From: Sphingomonas sp. HMP9
Lineage (GTDB): Bacteria > Pseudomonadota > Alphaproteobacteria > Sphingomonadales > Sphingomonadaceae
Direction of reading: 5' to 3'
Length of the DNA stretch: 64,000 bases
Assembly: GCF_013374115.1 (NCBI RefSeq)
Contig: NZ_AP022673.1
Coordinates: forward strand, 3,896,456 to 3,960,455
Shown here: one piece after another, positions 33,636 to 44,120 of the stretch
Numbering within the stretch: the stretch's first letter is position 1
How the letters are laid out: every line of letters starts with the position of its first letter
Notes under the pieces: model-generated
Database searches by the model: none
The model's input: only the letters and a program-made list of their open reading frames with translations
Told to the model about the DNA's origin: nothing
Program-made: the position numbers and the translations under genes

Positions 33636-35201
33636 ATGGCAATTCAAGCCCGGAGGGGCATTGTCGAACGGATGTTCGCGCGCAAATCCATCGCGCAGGT
33701 GCAACGGGAAACCGCGTCAAGCGAACTGAAGCGGACGCTGGGCAAATGGAACCTGCTGATGCTGGGCATCGGCTGCATCATCGGCGCGGGGATCTTCGTG
33801 CGGACCGGGTCCGCCGCTGCGCTGCATGCCGGGCCGGCGGTGCTGTTGTCGTTCGTGGTGGCAGGCATCGTCTGCGCGTTCGCCGGGCTGTGCTATGCCG
33901 AGCTGTCGTCGACATTGCCCGTGTCGGGATCGGCCTACACCTACGGCTACACCACGCTCGGCGAGTTCGTCGCGTGGATGATGGGCGCGCTGCTGCTGCT
34001 CGAATACGGGCTGGCGGCGTCGGTCGTGGCGGTCGGCTGGTCGGGCTATGTCGTCAGCCTGCTGGCGGATTTCGGGCTGCACATTCCGCCGCAGTTCACG
34101 GGGCCGGCGGGGTACCCGCTGATCCGCGGCGGCGTGCCGGTGCTCGTCGACGGACAGCCGGTGACGACGATCTTCAACCTGCCAGCGTTCCTGATCTGCC
34201 TCGCGCTCGCCGCTCTGCTGGTCCGCGGCGTATCGGAATCGGCCAAGGTCAACACGATCATCGTCGCGATCAAGGTCGGCGTGCTGGTCGCCTTCATCGC
34301 GGTCGGCGGCACGATCGTGCTGACCCACCTGAACGAACTGGTCGCGCGCAACTGGACGCCGTTCATCCCCGCCAACCAGGGCGAGGGCAAGTTCGGCGTC
34401 GACGGCGTCATGCGCGCCGCCTCGATCGTATTCTTCGCCTATGTCGGTTTCGAGGCGATATCGACGGCGGGGCAGGAGGCCAAGGATCCCAAGAAGGACA
34501 TGCCGTTCGGGATCATCGGCGCGCTGATCGTCTGTACCCTGATCTACATGCTGGTCGCCGCGATCATGACGCTGCTGGTGCCCTATACCGCGCTCAACGT
34601 GCCCGATCCGGTCGCGGTGGTGGTCGACAGTTTCGGCCCGACCTGGAGCTGGCTCGCCAAGATCATCAAGATCGGCGCGATCATCGGCCTGACGTCGGTG
34701 GTGCTGGTGCTGATGTACGGCCAGACCCGGATCTTCTACACTATGGCGCGCGACGGCCTGTTGCCGCGCGTGTTCGCGACCGTGCATCCGGCGTTCAAGA
34801 CACCCTATGTCAACACGGTGCTGGTCGGCGTCATCACCGCAGTGGCGGCAGGGTTCTTCGACATCAACGTGCTGGGCGACATGACCTCGGTCGGCACGCT
34901 GTCGGCGTTCTCGATCGTCTGCCTGTCGGTCATATATCTGCGCCGCGCAGCACCCGACCTGCCGCGCGGCTTCACCGTACCGCTCTATCCGGTCGTGCCC
35001 CTGCTGGGCATCGCGTCGTGCGTCTACCTGATCACCACGGTGCCGATGAAGGTGCTGGTGTTCTTCCTCTGGTACATGGCGGGCGGGGTGGTGCTGTATT
35101 TCGCGTACGGCATCCGCCACTCGAATCTGCAGCGCGGCGAATTGCAGGAGGATGCGCCCGACATGGGCGAGTATGTCGCCCCGGTCGGGGAGCAGCCCTG
35201 A
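33636..35201 (+). CDS. APC family amino acid permease
   Basis: A 521-aa transporter with about twelve to fourteen helices. The substrate-binding motif of helix 1, LGIGCIIGAGIFVRTG, and VLLSFVVAGIVCAFAGLCYAELSS-like helix 2 are clear. SIVFFAYVGFEAISTAGQEAKDP is the helix 6 hallmark of cationic-type amino acid transporters. The substrate amino acid cannot be told. I use the ATG at 33636 (MAIQARRG); an ATG at 33672 is also possible. Confidence 0.87.
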   Translation: MAIQARRGIVERMFARKSIAQVQRETASSELKRTLGKWNLLMLGIGCIIGAGIFVRTGSAAALHAGPAVLLSFVVAGIVCAFAGLCYAELSSTLPVSGSAYTYGYTTLGEFVAWMMGALLLLEYGLAASVVAVGWSGYVVSLLADFGLHIPPQFTGPAGYPLIRGGVPVLVDGQPVTTIFNLPAFLICLALAALLVRGVSESAKVNTIIVAIKVGVLVAFIAVGGTIVLTHLNELVARNWTPFIPANQGEGKFGVDGVMRAASIVFFAYVGFEAISTAGQEAKDPKKDMPFGIIGALIVCTLIYMLVAAIMTLLVPYTALNVPDPVAVVVDSFGPTWSWLAKIIKIGAIIGLTSVVLVLMYGQTRIFYTMARDGLLPRVFATVHPAFKTPYVNTVLVGVITAVAAGFFDINVLGDMTSVGTLSAFSIVCLSVIYLRRAAPDLPRGFTVPLYPVVPLLGIASCVYLITTVPMKVLVFFLWYMAGGVVLYFAYGIRHSNLQRGELQEDAPDMGEYVAPVGEQP

Positions 35202-35228
35202 GCCACTCCCCGCGACCCGCCGCGCGCG

Positions 35229-35975
35229 TCAGGCGAAGATCGTTTCCAGATCGCTTGGCGCGGCGCCTTCCTTCACGTCGCGCAACTCGACGTAGATCGC
35301 GGCCTGGACGGTGCACAGGACCATCGTCGTGACGACACCGACAGCGGTCGTGATCAGGACGCTAAGCGTGGTTGGAGTCTGCGCCGCTGCGTTCAGCAGG
35401 CCGGCCGGCGCCTGGAGGACCAGGATGACGATCCAGCAGACCAGCAACAGCCCGAAGATCTTCCACCGCGATCCCTTGGTCAGCGCACGGCTGCGACCGA
35501 AGCTCTCGACGACGCCGACGCGTTCCTGGACATAGGCGGGGACGGCGACCGACCAAGCCACGTAGAGCATGACCCCCGGCACGAACAGCAGCATGAAGCC
35601 CAGGCCGATGCCGAGGCCCATGAGGATCGTCAGTCCGATCATCGGCAGCAGCATCGCGAAGCCGGCCTTCAGGCAGCCGGCGAACCCGGGGCGCTCGCCG
35701 ACCAGATCGCTGATCGTCGCGCGGGTGATCGCGACCTGGAGAACCGCCGATCCGACCCAGGCGAGAAGACCGCCAACGACCGCCGCGATCACGGACGGGC
35801 CGGCGAACCCCGGTCCGCCGACATCGACGCGCCAAAGTCCCGCGATCAGTTGCGGTATGCCCGACAGGATCGCGGCCAAGCCAATGAAGAGCGCCGCGTT
35901 GCGCCCGATCGCGCCGAAGGCGCGGCTCAGGACGCGTCCCATGTCGAAGGTTTCGGCGATCGCAGTACTGGCCAT
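35229..35975 (-). CDS. Integral membrane protein, glycerophosphodiester phosphodiesterase membrane-domain-like
   Basis: A 248-aa protein with about six hydrophobic segments. The pattern FGAIGRNAALFIGLAAILSGIP, the loop GERPGFAGCLKAGFAMLLP, and SFGRSRALTKGSRWKIFGLLL resembles the YciC/GDPD-membrane-domain family (internal duplication, six helices). The function is unknown. It starts MASTAIAETFDMG at 35975 after a GGGGGAAAG site. It is divergent from the DUF4129-RDD operon and may share its promoter region; its type also occurs near such operons. Confidence 0.7.
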   Translation of the reverse strand: MASTAIAETFDMGRVLSRAFGAIGRNAALFIGLAAILSGIPQLIAGLWRVDVGGPGFAGPSVIAAVVGGLLAWVGSAVLQVAITRATISDLVGERPGFAGCLKAGFAMLLPMIGLTILMGLGIGLGFMLLFVPGVMLYVAWSVAVPAYVQERVGVVESFGRSRALTKGSRWKIFGLLLVCWIVILVLQAPAGLLNAAAQTPTTLSVLITTAVGVVTTMVLCTVQAAIYVELRDVKEGAAPSDLETIFA

Positions 35976-36104
35976 GTGTCTTTCCCCCCGGAACGGCATT
36001 CGCGCCGCAAGTCGCAAGTCGCAAGACGTAACGCGACAGCGATCCTTGTCCAGCCTGTTCCGCGCGCTTCCCACCGCCGCCGGACATGCTAAGAATGCCC
36101 GTCG

Positions 36105-36731
36105 ATGGGGCAGGTCACACCACAGCAGGGGCAGCCGCCGGTCGACGGCGACATCGCATCGGCATGGGCGCGGACCCGCGCGGATACGTCAATTCAGTTC
36201 GACCTGCCTGCGTTCACGCCGCCCGAACCACCGCAGTGGCTGCGATGGTTGCTGGAGCATCTCGACGGGATCGGGGCCGTCGGCAAGGTCCTCTTCTGGA
36301 TCGCGCTGGTCGCGGCGGGGGTCGCGCTGGTCGCGTTGATCGTCCGGCTCGTCCGACGCTTCACGTTCCGTGGGTCGGCATCGCAGGATACGAGTGCACC
36401 CTGGCAGCCGGAGGCAAGCGCCGCGCGCGCGTTGCTCGCCGAGGCCGATGCGATGGCCGACGCGGGACAGTATGATGCGGCGGCACGGCTGTTGCTGCAT
36501 CGCAGCCTGGAGGACGTCGCGCGGCATCGCCCGGCGCTGGTCCGCCCCGCTGCGACGACGCGCGAGATCGGCGGCGCCGACGCGTTTCCCGTCGCCGCGC
36601 GCGGCGCCTTCACGCCGATCGCCACGGCGGTCGAGCGAAGCCTGTTCGGTGGTCGCGCGCTCGCCCGCGAGGACTGGGACGCGGCGCGTACCGCCTATCG
36701 CGACTTCGCCTTGCCGGGGGCGTGGGCATGA
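36105..36731 (+). CDS. DUF4129 domain membrane protein
   Basis: A 208-aa protein, first in a six-gene overlapping operon. The N-terminal part is soluble, one helix spans about residues 61-83, and the C-terminal domain carries the DUF4129 pattern (EADAMADAGQYDAAARLLLHRSLED, then REIG and a terminal WDAARTAYRDF). DUF4129 proteins are regularly found with MoxR ATPases and DUF58 proteins. Its function is not known; a role in assembling an envelope complex is inferred from context. Its stop overlaps the next ATG (ATGA). Confidence 0.82.
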   Translation: MGQVTPQQGQPPVDGDIASAWARTRADTSIQFDLPAFTPPEPPQWLRWLLEHLDGIGAVGKVLFWIALVAAGVALVALIVRLVRRFTFRGSASQDTSAPWQPEASAARALLAEADAMADAGQYDAAARLLLHRSLEDVARHRPALVRPAATTREIGGADAFPVAARGAFTPIATAVERSLFGGRALAREDWDAARTAYRDFALPGAWA

Positions 36732-37852
36732 GCGCCACGCCGTTTGCGACGTTCGGCACGGGGCGGACGATGGGCATCGTCGTCGCCGTCGCGGTCATCG
36801 GCTTTGCCGCGTTCCTGCTGCTGACGGCCTATGCGCCCGATCTCCGGCCTGGGCGCGATGGTGGTGGCCACGCGCTGTCGACCTCGGCTGTCGGGTTCAA
36901 GGGCGTGGTCGACCTGATGCGCGATACCGGCACGCCCGTCGCGCTGATCCGCGATCCCGCGGCGTTGCGGGGGCAGGCGCTGGTGATCGCCACGCCCGGA
37001 GCGGAGGTCACGCCAAAGGCCATGCGCGAGTTCCTGACCGCGCGGGGTGGCCGGCCGACGCTGATCGTCCTGCCGAAATGGGCGGTGCGACGGCAGACGA
37101 CCAATCCCGCCTGGGTCGAGCAGTCGGGCATGCTGCCCGAGACCGCCGCGATCGCACCTGTCCGCGGTCTTGGCGGGATTGCAGCCTGCCGGACGGGAAC
37201 GCGCCAGTTCCTGTGCGGGCCGGGTGCCAAGCCGGTTCTGGGAACGGCGGACGGCGTCATGTTGGCGCGGATCGGCGTTCGCCCGCTCTGGGTTCTGGCG
37301 GATCCCGATATTCTCGATAATCACGCGCTTGCGACACTGGCCGGCGCACGGCGGGCAGTTACGGTTCTGGGCGCCGTCTCGACCGAGCCCGAACGTCCGA
37401 TCGCGTTCGACCTTACGCTCAACGGGTTCGCGCGCCGGCCCAATCTGCTGAAGCTCGCGTTCGAGCCGCCCTTCTTTTCGCTGACGCTGTGCCTATTGGC
37501 GGCGGCCGCGCTCGCCGCCTTTCATGCGTCGGTGCGCTTCGGCGTGCCCGAACGCGAGGATCGCGCGCTGGCCCTCGGCAAGCTTGCGCTGGCGGACAAC
37601 GTCGCTGCACTGCTGCGCCTGGCGAAGCGGTCGCATCGCACGGGCGCCGCCTATGCGACGCTGGTCGCGGACGATGTCGCACGCGCGACCGGGACGCGGC
37701 TGGGGGGCGATGCGCTGGTCGCGTATCTCGACGGGCTGGGCTCGACACCGACCTACTCATCGCTCGCCCGCACCGCCGCCGAGGCGCGCGACGATGCCGA
37801 ACTGCTCGCCGCCGCGCAGGCGCTCCACCGCTGGAAGGAAACGATCAATTGA
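36728..37852 (+). CDS. DUF4350 domain membrane protein
   Basis: A 374-aa protein with an N-terminal helix (about residues 15-38), a long extracytoplasmic part and a C-terminal helix near residues 255-275, then a cytoplasmic tail. The first domain ([32 protein letters not shown]) matches DUF4350, related to glutamine amidotransferase-like folds. It starts ATGA at the previous stop and ends in TTGA, the start of the MoxR gene. A structural part in the MoxR/DUF58 system is inferred. Confidence 0.82.
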   Translation: MSATPFATFGTGRTMGIVVAVAVIGFAAFLLLTAYAPDLRPGRDGGGHALSTSAVGFKGVVDLMRDTGTPVALIRDPAALRGQALVIATPGAEVTPKAMREFLTARGGRPTLIVLPKWAVRRQTTNPAWVEQSGMLPETAAIAPVRGLGGIAACRTGTRQFLCGPGAKPVLGTADGVMLARIGVRPLWVLADPDILDNHALATLAGARRAVTVLGAVSTEPERPIAFDLTLNGFARRPNLLKLAFEPPFFSLTLCLLAAAALAAFHASVRFGVPEREDRALALGKLALADNVAALLRLAKRSHRTGAAYATLVADDVARATGTRLGGDALVAYLDGLGSTPTYSSLARTAAEARDDAELLAAAQALHRWKETIN

Positions 37853-38805
37853 CTATCGATGAGGTCCGGCAGCTTGCCGACGCGATCCGCCGCGAGATTG
37901 CCCACGGCGTCGTGGGGCAGGAGGATGCGATCGAACTGATGCTGATCGCGCTGTTCGCGTCGGGTCACATCCTGCTCGAAGGGCCGCCCGGCACCGCCAA
38001 GACGTTTCTCGCGCAGTGTTTCGCGCGCGCGGTCGGGCTGGAATATGGCCGGATCCAGTTCACGCCCGACCTGATGCCGGGCGATATCATCGGCTCGAAC
38101 CTGTTCAATTTCCAGACTTCGACGTTCAGCCTGACACGCGGGCCGATCTTTACCGAATTGCTGCTGGCCGACGAGATTAACCGGACGCCGCCCAAGACTC
38201 AGGCGGCGCTGCTCGAGGCGATGCAGGAACGGACCGTGACGATCGACGGCACCTCGCACCCGCTCGCGCGGCGCTTCATGGTCGTCGCGACGCAGAATCC
38301 CATCGAGAACCAGGGGGTCTATCCGCTTCCCGAGGCGCAGCTCGACCGGTTCCTCTTCAAGCATGAGGTCCGCTATCCCGACCTTGCCGAGGAACGTCGG
38401 ATCGTCGCGGCGCACGGCAACCGCTTCGGCACGCCGCGCGCCGCCGACTGGGGCGTGTCGACGGTCGCCGACCGCGCTGCGATCGACGCCGCCTGCGATA
38501 CGGTCGCGGCGATCCGCGTCGCGGACGAGGTTGTGGACTATGTCGTAGCCCTCGTCCGCGCAACGCGCGACGCCGGCGACCTGCAGACCGGCGCGTCGCC
38601 CCGTGCCGCGGCGATGCTGGCGGCAGCGGCGCGGGCGAAGGCCGCGATCGACGGGCGCGATTTCGTGCTGCCCGACGATGTGAAGGCGCTTGCTCCTGCG
38701 GCGCTGCGCCACCGGGTCACGCTGGCGCCGATCGCCGAGATCGACGGGCGATCGGCGGATGCAGTGATCGCGGCGCTGGTGGAGCAGGTCGAGGCGCCGC
38801 GTTGA
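37849..38805 (+). CDS. MoxR family AAA+ ATPase
   Basis: A 318-aa AAA+ ATPase of the MoxR branch. Walker A is EGPPGTAKT (44-52), Walker B is LLLADEI (104-110), followed by [17 protein letters not shown] and sensor 1 [22 protein letters not shown]. MoxR proteins act as chaperones for assembly or metal insertion of partner complexes. The start is TTG at 37849, whose last two bases plus the following A form the stop of the DUF4350 gene (TTGA). The longer open frame upstream is a shadow. It ends with a second TTGA fusion into the DUF58 gene. Confidence 0.92.
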   Translation: MTIDEVRQLADAIRREIAHGVVGQEDAIELMLIALFASGHILLEGPPGTAKTFLAQCFARAVGLEYGRIQFTPDLMPGDIIGSNLFNFQTSTFSLTRGPIFTELLLADEINRTPPKTQAALLEAMQERTVTIDGTSHPLARRFMVVATQNPIENQGVYPLPEAQLDRFLFKHEVRYPDLAEERRIVAAHGNRFGTPRAADWGVSTVADRAAIDAACDTVAAIRVADEVVDYVVALVRATRDAGDLQTGASPRAAAMLAAAARAKAAIDGRDFVLPDDVKALAPAALRHRVTLAPIAEIDGRSADAVIAALVEQVEAPR

Positions 38806-40088
38806 TCTATCCGACCAGACGGGCGGTGCTGGCGACGGCAAGCGGCGCGCCGGTCGCGCTGCTGCTGTCGGTCGCCGTGCCCTCCGCCTGGGTCGCCGCG
38901 CCATTGTGGGTCGCGGTCGTGCTGGCGCTGGTCGCGATCGATGCGGTCCGCGCGCCCGCGCCGCCGGTGTTGCACGTTACCGCGGCTGGCGCGGTCGGCG
39001 TGGGTGCGCCGGTGTCGGTAACGCTCGCGCTGGATCGAGCGACGCCGGGGGCGGAGGTCGCGCTGGAGACAGGGCCCAAACTGGTCGCCGCTGATGTCCG
39101 GCCGATCGTTTTCGACGACGGGCTCGCCACGACGCGCATCTACCGGACGATCCGGCGTGGCACCGACGGCGTGTCGCGCGCGTGGCTGCGCTGGAGCGGG
39201 CCGATGGGGCTGGCGTGGCAACAGCGGACGCTGGCGATCGACCACCGGATCGTGATCACCCCCGATATCCGCCCGGTCCGCGACGAGGGCGCGCTGTTGC
39301 TGCGCAGCGCGCAGGCCGGCCAACTGGCGCGGATCGATCGTGGCGAGGGGAGCGAGTTCGAGGCGTTGACCGAATGGCGATCGGGCATGGATCGGCGCGC
39401 GATCGACTGGAAACAGTCCGCGCGCCACCATGTGCTGCTCGCCAAGGACATGCATGTCGAGCGCAACAACCAGATCGTCTTCGCGGTCGATGCGGGGCGG
39501 GCGATGGCGGATCCGGTCGACGGCGTTCCCCGCGTCGACCGGGCCGTCACCGCGGCGTTGCTGGCCGCCTATGTTGCGCTGAAGCTCGGCGATCGGGTAT
39601 CACTGTTCGGGTTCGACGCGCGCCCGCGGATCGCATCGGGGGCAGTGACGGGCGTGCGCGCGTTCCCGGCGTTGCAACGCCTCGCGGGCGACCTCGACTA
39701 CAGCACCGCGGAAACCAACCACACGCTGGGCTTGTCGACACTCGCCGCGGGGCTGTCTCGCCGCGCACTGGTCGTCCTCTTCACCGAGATCACCGACCAG
39801 ACCGGTGCCGAACTGATGATCCAGGCGGTGGATCACCTGCTCGCCAGCCACCTGGTGCTGTTCGTCCTGATCGATGATGCCGAACTCGACGCGCTGGCCG
39901 CTGCGGCACCCGTGGATGTCGACGCGGTGTCGCGCGCGGTCACGGCCGCCGCGCTGCTCCGCGAGCGGCGGCTCGTCATGACCCGGCTGCGCCATCTCGG
40001 TATCCACGTCATCGAGGCACGGCACGATCGCATCGGCCCGGCGCTGGTGCGTGCCTATCTCGATTTCAAACGGAGGAACCTCCTGTGA
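38802..40088 (+). CDS. DUF58 domain protein
   Basis: A 428-aa protein with two N-terminal membrane helices (about residues 8-48) and a cytoplasmic or periplasmic DUF58 domain. Its signature is [19 protein letters not shown] and [10 protein letters not shown], followed by a von Willebrand A-like fold ([13 protein letters not shown]) holding a metal-binding site. Such proteins are the usual MoxR partners. It starts with TTG fused to the MoxR stop and ends GTGA into the SpoIIM-like gene, with a GGAGG site ahead of that. Confidence 0.9.
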   Translation: MIYPTRRAVLATASGAPVALLLSVAVPSAWVAAPLWVAVVLALVAIDAVRAPAPPVLHVTAAGAVGVGAPVSVTLALDRATPGAEVALETGPKLVAADVRPIVFDDGLATTRIYRTIRRGTDGVSRAWLRWSGPMGLAWQQRTLAIDHRIVITPDIRPVRDEGALLLRSAQAGQLARIDRGEGSEFEALTEWRSGMDRRAIDWKQSARHHVLLAKDMHVERNNQIVFAVDAGRAMADPVDGVPRVDRAVTAALLAAYVALKLGDRVSLFGFDARPRIASGAVTGVRAFPALQRLAGDLDYSTAETNHTLGLSTLAAGLSRRALVVLFTEITDQTGAELMIQAVDHLLASHLVLFVLIDDAELDALAAAAPVDVDAVSRAVTAAALLRERRLVMTRLRHLGIHVIEARHDRIGPALVRAYLDFKRRNLL

Positions 40089-41086
40089 GCACTCGCCTTG
40101 CGACCGGCCTCACCGAGACCCGCTTCCGATCCGCGCGCGAGGGCGACTGGGTGCGGCTGGAGGCACTGCTCGACCGGATCGAGCGCGGCAAGCTGAAGGC
40201 GCTGTCGGACGACGACCTGTTCGCGTTGCCGGTGCTGTACCGCGCGGCGCTGTCGTCGCTGTCGGTCGCGCGCGAGACCTCGCTTGACCGCGAGCTGGTC
40301 CGCTATCTCGAAGCGCTGGCGATGCGCGCCTATTTCGTGACCTACGCCGTGCGCGCGCCCTTGCGGGGCCGGATCTTGCAGTTTTTTGCACGCGACTGGC
40401 CAGCCGCCGTAATGGCGCTGCGCCGCGAACTTGCGGTATCGGTGCTGCTGATGGTCGCGGGCGCGATCGTGGCATGGATCCTGGTCGCGCAGGATCCGGC
40501 ATGGTTCTATGCGGTCATCCCGCAGGACCTAGCGGGAGGGCGCGATCCTACCGCCTCGACCGCCACGCTGCAACGTGCGTTGGGCGGCAACGAGAACGGG
40601 TTCCTCGGCCTGTTTGCGACGTTCCTGTTCACACACAATGCGCAGATCGCGATCATGTCGTTCGCGCTCGGCGCTGCGCTCGGGCTGCCGACGTTGCTGT
40701 TGATCGTCTATAATGGCTGCATGGTCGGCGCGTTCATGGCGCTCTACGCGAGCCGCGGGCTGGGGCTCGAGATGGCCGGCTGGTTGTCGATCCACGGGAC
40801 CACGGAGCTGTTCGCGATCGCCATCGCTGGCGCGGCCGGCTTGCGGATCGGCATGGCGGTGGCGTTCCCCGGTCGGCTCGACCGGTTGACCGCGGCGACG
40901 CGGGCCGGGCGTGTCGCCGGTCTCGCGATGATCGGCGTCGTGCTGATGCTGTTCGTCGCGGGCGGGCTGGAAGGGATCGGGCGGCAGGTGGTCACCGCGA
41001 CCGCGGGCCGGTTCGCGATCGGTGGCGCGGCACTGGTCGGATGGCTCGCCTATTTCTTCGGCGCCGGGCGCGCGCGACATGGCTGA
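40085..41086 (+). CDS. Stage II sporulation protein M-like membrane protein
   Basis: A 333-aa protein of the SpoIIM family found widely in non-sporulating bacteria. A soluble N-terminal part of about 110 residues is followed by five hydrophobic spans. The family motif FLFTHNAQIAIMSFALGAALG and IVYNGCMVGAFMALYASRGL, then WLSIHGTTELFAIAIAGAAG with a conserved His, is clear. In Bacillus SpoIIM links peptidoglycan hydrolases to the membrane; the role here is unknown. It starts GTGA on the DUF58 stop, 7-8 bases after GGAGG, and overlaps the RDD gene by 8 bases. Confidence 0.9.
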   Translation: MSTRLATGLTETRFRSAREGDWVRLEALLDRIERGKLKALSDDDLFALPVLYRAALSSLSVARETSLDRELVRYLEALAMRAYFVTYAVRAPLRGRILQFFARDWPAAVMALRRELAVSVLLMVAGAIVAWILVAQDPAWFYAVIPQDLAGGRDPTASTATLQRALGGNENGFLGLFATFLFTHNAQIAIMSFALGAALGLPTLLLIVYNGCMVGAFMALYASRGLGLEMAGWLSIHGTTELFAIAIAGAAGLRIGMAVAFPGRLDRLTAATRAGRVAGLAMIGVVLMLFVAGGLEGIGRQVVTATAGRFAIGGAALVGWLAYFFGAGRARHG

Positions 41087-41951
41087 GCGACCCGCGGATC
41101 CGCGCTTCGTGCGCAGCTTCGTGACGCCCGAGGGCGTCGACCTCCGGCTGGTGCTGGGGCAGGGGAGCGAACGGCTTAGCGCCTTCATTCTCGACATCGT
41201 GATTATGGGTGGGGGCATGATCGTATTGAGCATCGTCGTCGCGCTCGTCTTCCTCGGCATGGGCGCGATCATCGGGCAGATCCTGGGCATGATCTGGCTG
41301 CTCGGGTTCTTCCTGCTGCGGACGGGGTATTTCATCGGTTTCGAACTCGGTGGCCGTGCAGCGACGCCGGGCAAGCGGATGCTCGGCCTGCGCGTCGTCG
41401 CGCGTGATGGCGGCCCGCTGACGGGCGCGGCGATTGTCACCCGCAACGCGTTGCGCGAACTCGAGATCTTCGTGCCGCTGTCGTTTCTCGCCTATCGTGC
41501 CGCCGACAGCCAGGCGGACCTGTGGACCGGCGTCGCCGGCCTCGCCTGGGCGGGCGTGTTTACCGCCTTCCCGCTGTTCAATCGCGATCGGATGCGCGTG
41601 GGGGACCTGATCGCCGGGACGTGGGTGGTCCGTACGCCACGCCGCCGGCTCGCCCCGCCGGTCGCGACCGAGATCGCGACGCCGGTTGGGCCCCAGTTCG
41701 ACTTCACCCCGCAGCAGATCGATGCGTATGGCGAGTTCGAGTTGCAGACGCTCGCCGATGTGCTGCGCCGGGGCGACGTCGATGCGATGACAATCGTCGC
41801 TGGCAGCATACGGCGCAAGATCGGCTGGACCGGCGACCAGCGCAACGACGCGGCGTTCCTCGGCGCCTATTACGCAGCGCTCTGCGCCAAGCTCGAACGC
41901 GGCCTGCTGTTCGGCCGGCGACGCGTCGACAAGACCCACGCGGGGGGTTGA
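41079..41951 (+). CDS. RDD family membrane protein
   Basis: A 290-aa protein with the RDD domain: RLSAFILDIVIMGGG in the first helix, GGRAATPGKRMLGLRVV after the second, and FNRDRMRVGDLIAGTWVV in the third. The C-terminal 90 residues are soluble. RDD proteins are putative transporters or subunits and are often encoded with SpoIIM-like proteins. It is the last gene of the operon and overlaps its predecessor by 8 bases. No terminator is obvious after it. Confidence 0.88.
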   Translation: MAERPADPRFVRSFVTPEGVDLRLVLGQGSERLSAFILDIVIMGGGMIVLSIVVALVFLGMGAIIGQILGMIWLLGFFLLRTGYFIGFELGGRAATPGKRMLGLRVVARDGGPLTGAAIVTRNALRELEIFVPLSFLAYRAADSQADLWTGVAGLAWAGVFTAFPLFNRDRMRVGDLIAGTWVVRTPRRRLAPPVATEIATPVGPQFDFTPQQIDAYGEFELQTLADVLRRGDVDAMTIVAGSIRRKIGWTGDQRNDAAFLGAYYAALCAKLERGLLFGRRRVDKTHAGG

Positions 41952-42385
41952 CGATTCCGCACTGGCCGCGACATCAGCCGGGGCAAGGGCGGCAGGGTTC
42001 TGATAAACTGAGTGCGCATAGAAACGGCTGCCGGGCATCGGCGTTGAATCGGCAGGCTACGGTACCGGGTCCAATCTGGACGGTAATAGCGTGCTATTAG
42101 ATCGTGACTTGAAACCACACCAAGGCTTGACCGCGGCGATTGACGGTCAGGTCGGCGCAGTGGAGCCGGGTATCGCCATTTGTGCCAACTTCCCCTGTAT
42201 TCTTAGAAAGCGCGCCGGAGGATTTTATGCCTTGATATACGTCGTGCTGCAGCGGGACTGTTCGGGTTTGCTCGTTCCAAGAAAGCGGTTGACGCAGCAG
42301 AACCGCACGGCCGCGATCGACCACAGACAAACCATCAGGCCGAACCAAAGAACTGGTGAACTGTGCAGTCCAGCGGCTGTACGGC
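41952..42385. other. Intergenic region before tRNA-Glu, weak ORF only
   Basis: About 430 bases with lower G+C than the neighbours. A minus-strand frame of 83 codons at 42097-42348 starts only with TTG and reads without a recognised domain; its C-terminal half has a plausible protein-like composition. A plus-strand frame running into the tRNA is certainly not a gene. I see no promoter or repeat I can defend. It could hold a decayed gene or an integration scar beside the tRNA. Confidence 0.35.
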
Positions 42386-42460
42386 TGGTGACCCCTACGA
42401 GAATCGAACTCGTGCTTACGCCGTGAGAGGGCGTCGTCCTAACCGCTAGACGAAGGGGCC
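42386..42460 (-). tRNA. tRNA-Glu (anticodon CTC)
   Basis: The minus strand reads GGCCCCTTCGTCTAGCGGTT and folds into a cloverleaf: acceptor GGCCCCT with AGGGGTC (one G-U pair), D-arm with GGTTAGGA, anticodon loop CTCTCAC giving CTC, and T-arm CACGAGTTCGATTCTCGT. The 3' CCA is encoded at 42388-42386. It reads GAG codons, which are frequent in this G+C-rich genome. Confidence 0.92.
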
Positions 42461-42543
42461 GTTAGCAGATGCGGGCGTGTACGGAATGGGGTGGCGGCCG
42501 TCAAGACGGTTGCCGCACATTCCGTAAACGCCTGCGCATTTTA

Positions 42544-43917
42544 TCAGGCCGCGACCTTCTTGCGCTCGGCCATTTCCTCGTTGAGCATCTCGGCTAGCAG
42601 GAAGGCGAGCTCGAGGCTCTGGCTAGCGTTGAGGCGCGGGTCGCAGTGCGTGTGGTAGCGATCCGCCAGCGATTGCTCAGTCACGTCGATCGCGCCGCCG
42701 GTGCATTCGGTCACGTTCTGGCCGGTCATCTCGGCGTGGATGCCGCCGGCATGCGTGCCCTCTGCGCGGTGGACCGCGAAGAAGCCGCGGACTTCGGCGA
42801 GGATCCGGTCGAACGGGCGCGTCTTGTAGCCGTTGGCTGCCTTGACGACGTTGCCGTGCATCGGATCGCAGCTCCAGACCACCGGATGGCCCTCTCGCGT
42901 CACGACACGGACCAGGCGGGGCAGGTTCGCCTCGATCTTATCATAGCCATAGCGCGTGATCAGCGTCATCCGACCGGGCACGCGGCCGGGGTTCAACGTG
43001 TCGAGCATCCGCAGCAGCGCGTCAGGCTCCAGGCTCGGGCCGCATTTGATGCCGATCGGGTTGCCGATCCCGCGGAGATATTCAACATGCGACGATCCTT
43101 CGAAGCGCGTGCGATCGCCGATCCACAGGAAGTGCGCGCTGGTGTCGTACCAGTCGCCGGTCAGCGAATCCTGCCGCGTCAGCGCCTGCTCGTACTGGAG
43201 CAGCAGCGCCTCGTGGCTCGTGTAGAAATGCGTCTGGGCGAGCTGCGGCACGGTCTCGGGATCTATCCCGCACGCCGCCATGAACTCGAGCGCCTCGCCG
43301 ATCCGGTCCGCGGTCTCGGCATATTTCCTCGACCAGGGGCTGCGACCCATGAAATCGTGCGTCCAGCGGTGGACCTGGTGGAGGTTGGCATAGCCGCCCT
43401 GTGCGAACGCGCGCAGTAGGTTAAGCGTGGCGGCCGACTGCGAATAGGCGCGGATCATGCGCTGCGGATCGGGCGCGCGCGCTTCGGGCGTGAAGGCGAT
43501 GTCGTTGACGTTGTCGCCGCGGTAGGACGGCAGCTCGACGCCGCCGATCGTCTCGGTGTCGGTCGAGCGCGGCTTGGCGAACTGGCCGGCCATGCGGCCG
43601 AGCTTCACGACCGGCAGCTTCGACGCGAAGGTCAGCACGACCGCCATCTGCAGGATGACGCGGAAAGTGTCGCGGATGTTGTTCGCGCTATGCTCGGCGA
43701 AGGACTCGGCGCAATCGCCGCCCTGGAGCAGGAACGCCTTGCCGGCGGCGACTTCGGCGAGGCTCGCGGTCAAGTTGCGCGCTTCGCCGGCGAAGACGAG
43801 CGGGGGAAACGTGGCCAGCTGGTCGGTCGCCGCGGTCAGCGCGGCGGCGTCAGGATAGGTGGGGAGCTGTCGTGCTTCGTGACGCGTCCAGCTGTCGGGG
43901 GCCCAGTTCGCGGCCAT
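42544..43917 (-). CDS. 3-deoxy-7-phosphoheptulonate synthase, class II
   Basis: A 457-aa plant-type (class II) DAHP synthase, the first enzyme of the shikimate pathway, joining phosphoenolpyruvate and erythrose 4-phosphate. The chain begins [30 protein letters not shown], the [11 protein letters not shown] segment, GRSPWSRKY, and the late [10 protein letters not shown] and [17 protein letters not shown] are all family hallmarks. I start at 43917, dropping 45 upstream codons that look like shadow. It stands next to tRNA-Glu and is not in an aro operon. Confidence 0.94.
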   Translation of the reverse strand: MAANWAPDSWTRHEARQLPTYPDAAALTAATDQLATFPPLVFAGEARNLTASLAEVAAGKAFLLQGGDCAESFAEHSANNIRDTFRVILQMAVVLTFASKLPVVKLGRMAGQFAKPRSTDTETIGGVELPSYRGDNVNDIAFTPEARAPDPQRMIRAYSQSAATLNLLRAFAQGGYANLHQVHRWTHDFMGRSPWSRKYAETADRIGEALEFMAACGIDPETVPQLAQTHFYTSHEALLLQYEQALTRQDSLTGDWYDTSAHFLWIGDRTRFEGSSHVEYLRGIGNPIGIKCGPSLEPDALLRMLDTLNPGRVPGRMTLITRYGYDKIEANLPRLVRVVTREGHPVVWSCDPMHGNVVKAANGYKTRPFDRILAEVRGFFAVHRAEGTHAGGIHAEMTGQNVTECTGGAIDVTEQSLADRYHTHCDPRLNASQSLELAFLLAEMLNEEMAERKKVAA

Positions 43918-44120
43918 ATCATGTCGTCCGATTGGTGAATTGTGACGCCAGCCATGCGCGAAATCACCTTTTTGCGCAACGAAGTAAAGCTTGGGACGCC
44001 GCGGCGAAATGCTGCTTGGGTGCGGTCGACTGGATGGGGTGGATAACTCCATTCATATTAGATTAAATATACATGTCGTCTTCGCTGTCCAATTGGCATT
44101 GTCCCCGCATGGGCATGCCA

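Noticed and set aside
33717..35120. 467-codon minus-strand frame
   Set aside because: Antisense to the APC permease; long open frames of this kind recur opposite nearly every gene here.
37489..37848. 120-codon N-terminal extension of the MoxR gene
   Set aside because: It overlaps the coding part of the DUF4350 gene in another frame and is Arg-rich; the TTG at 37849 gives the usual MoxR length.
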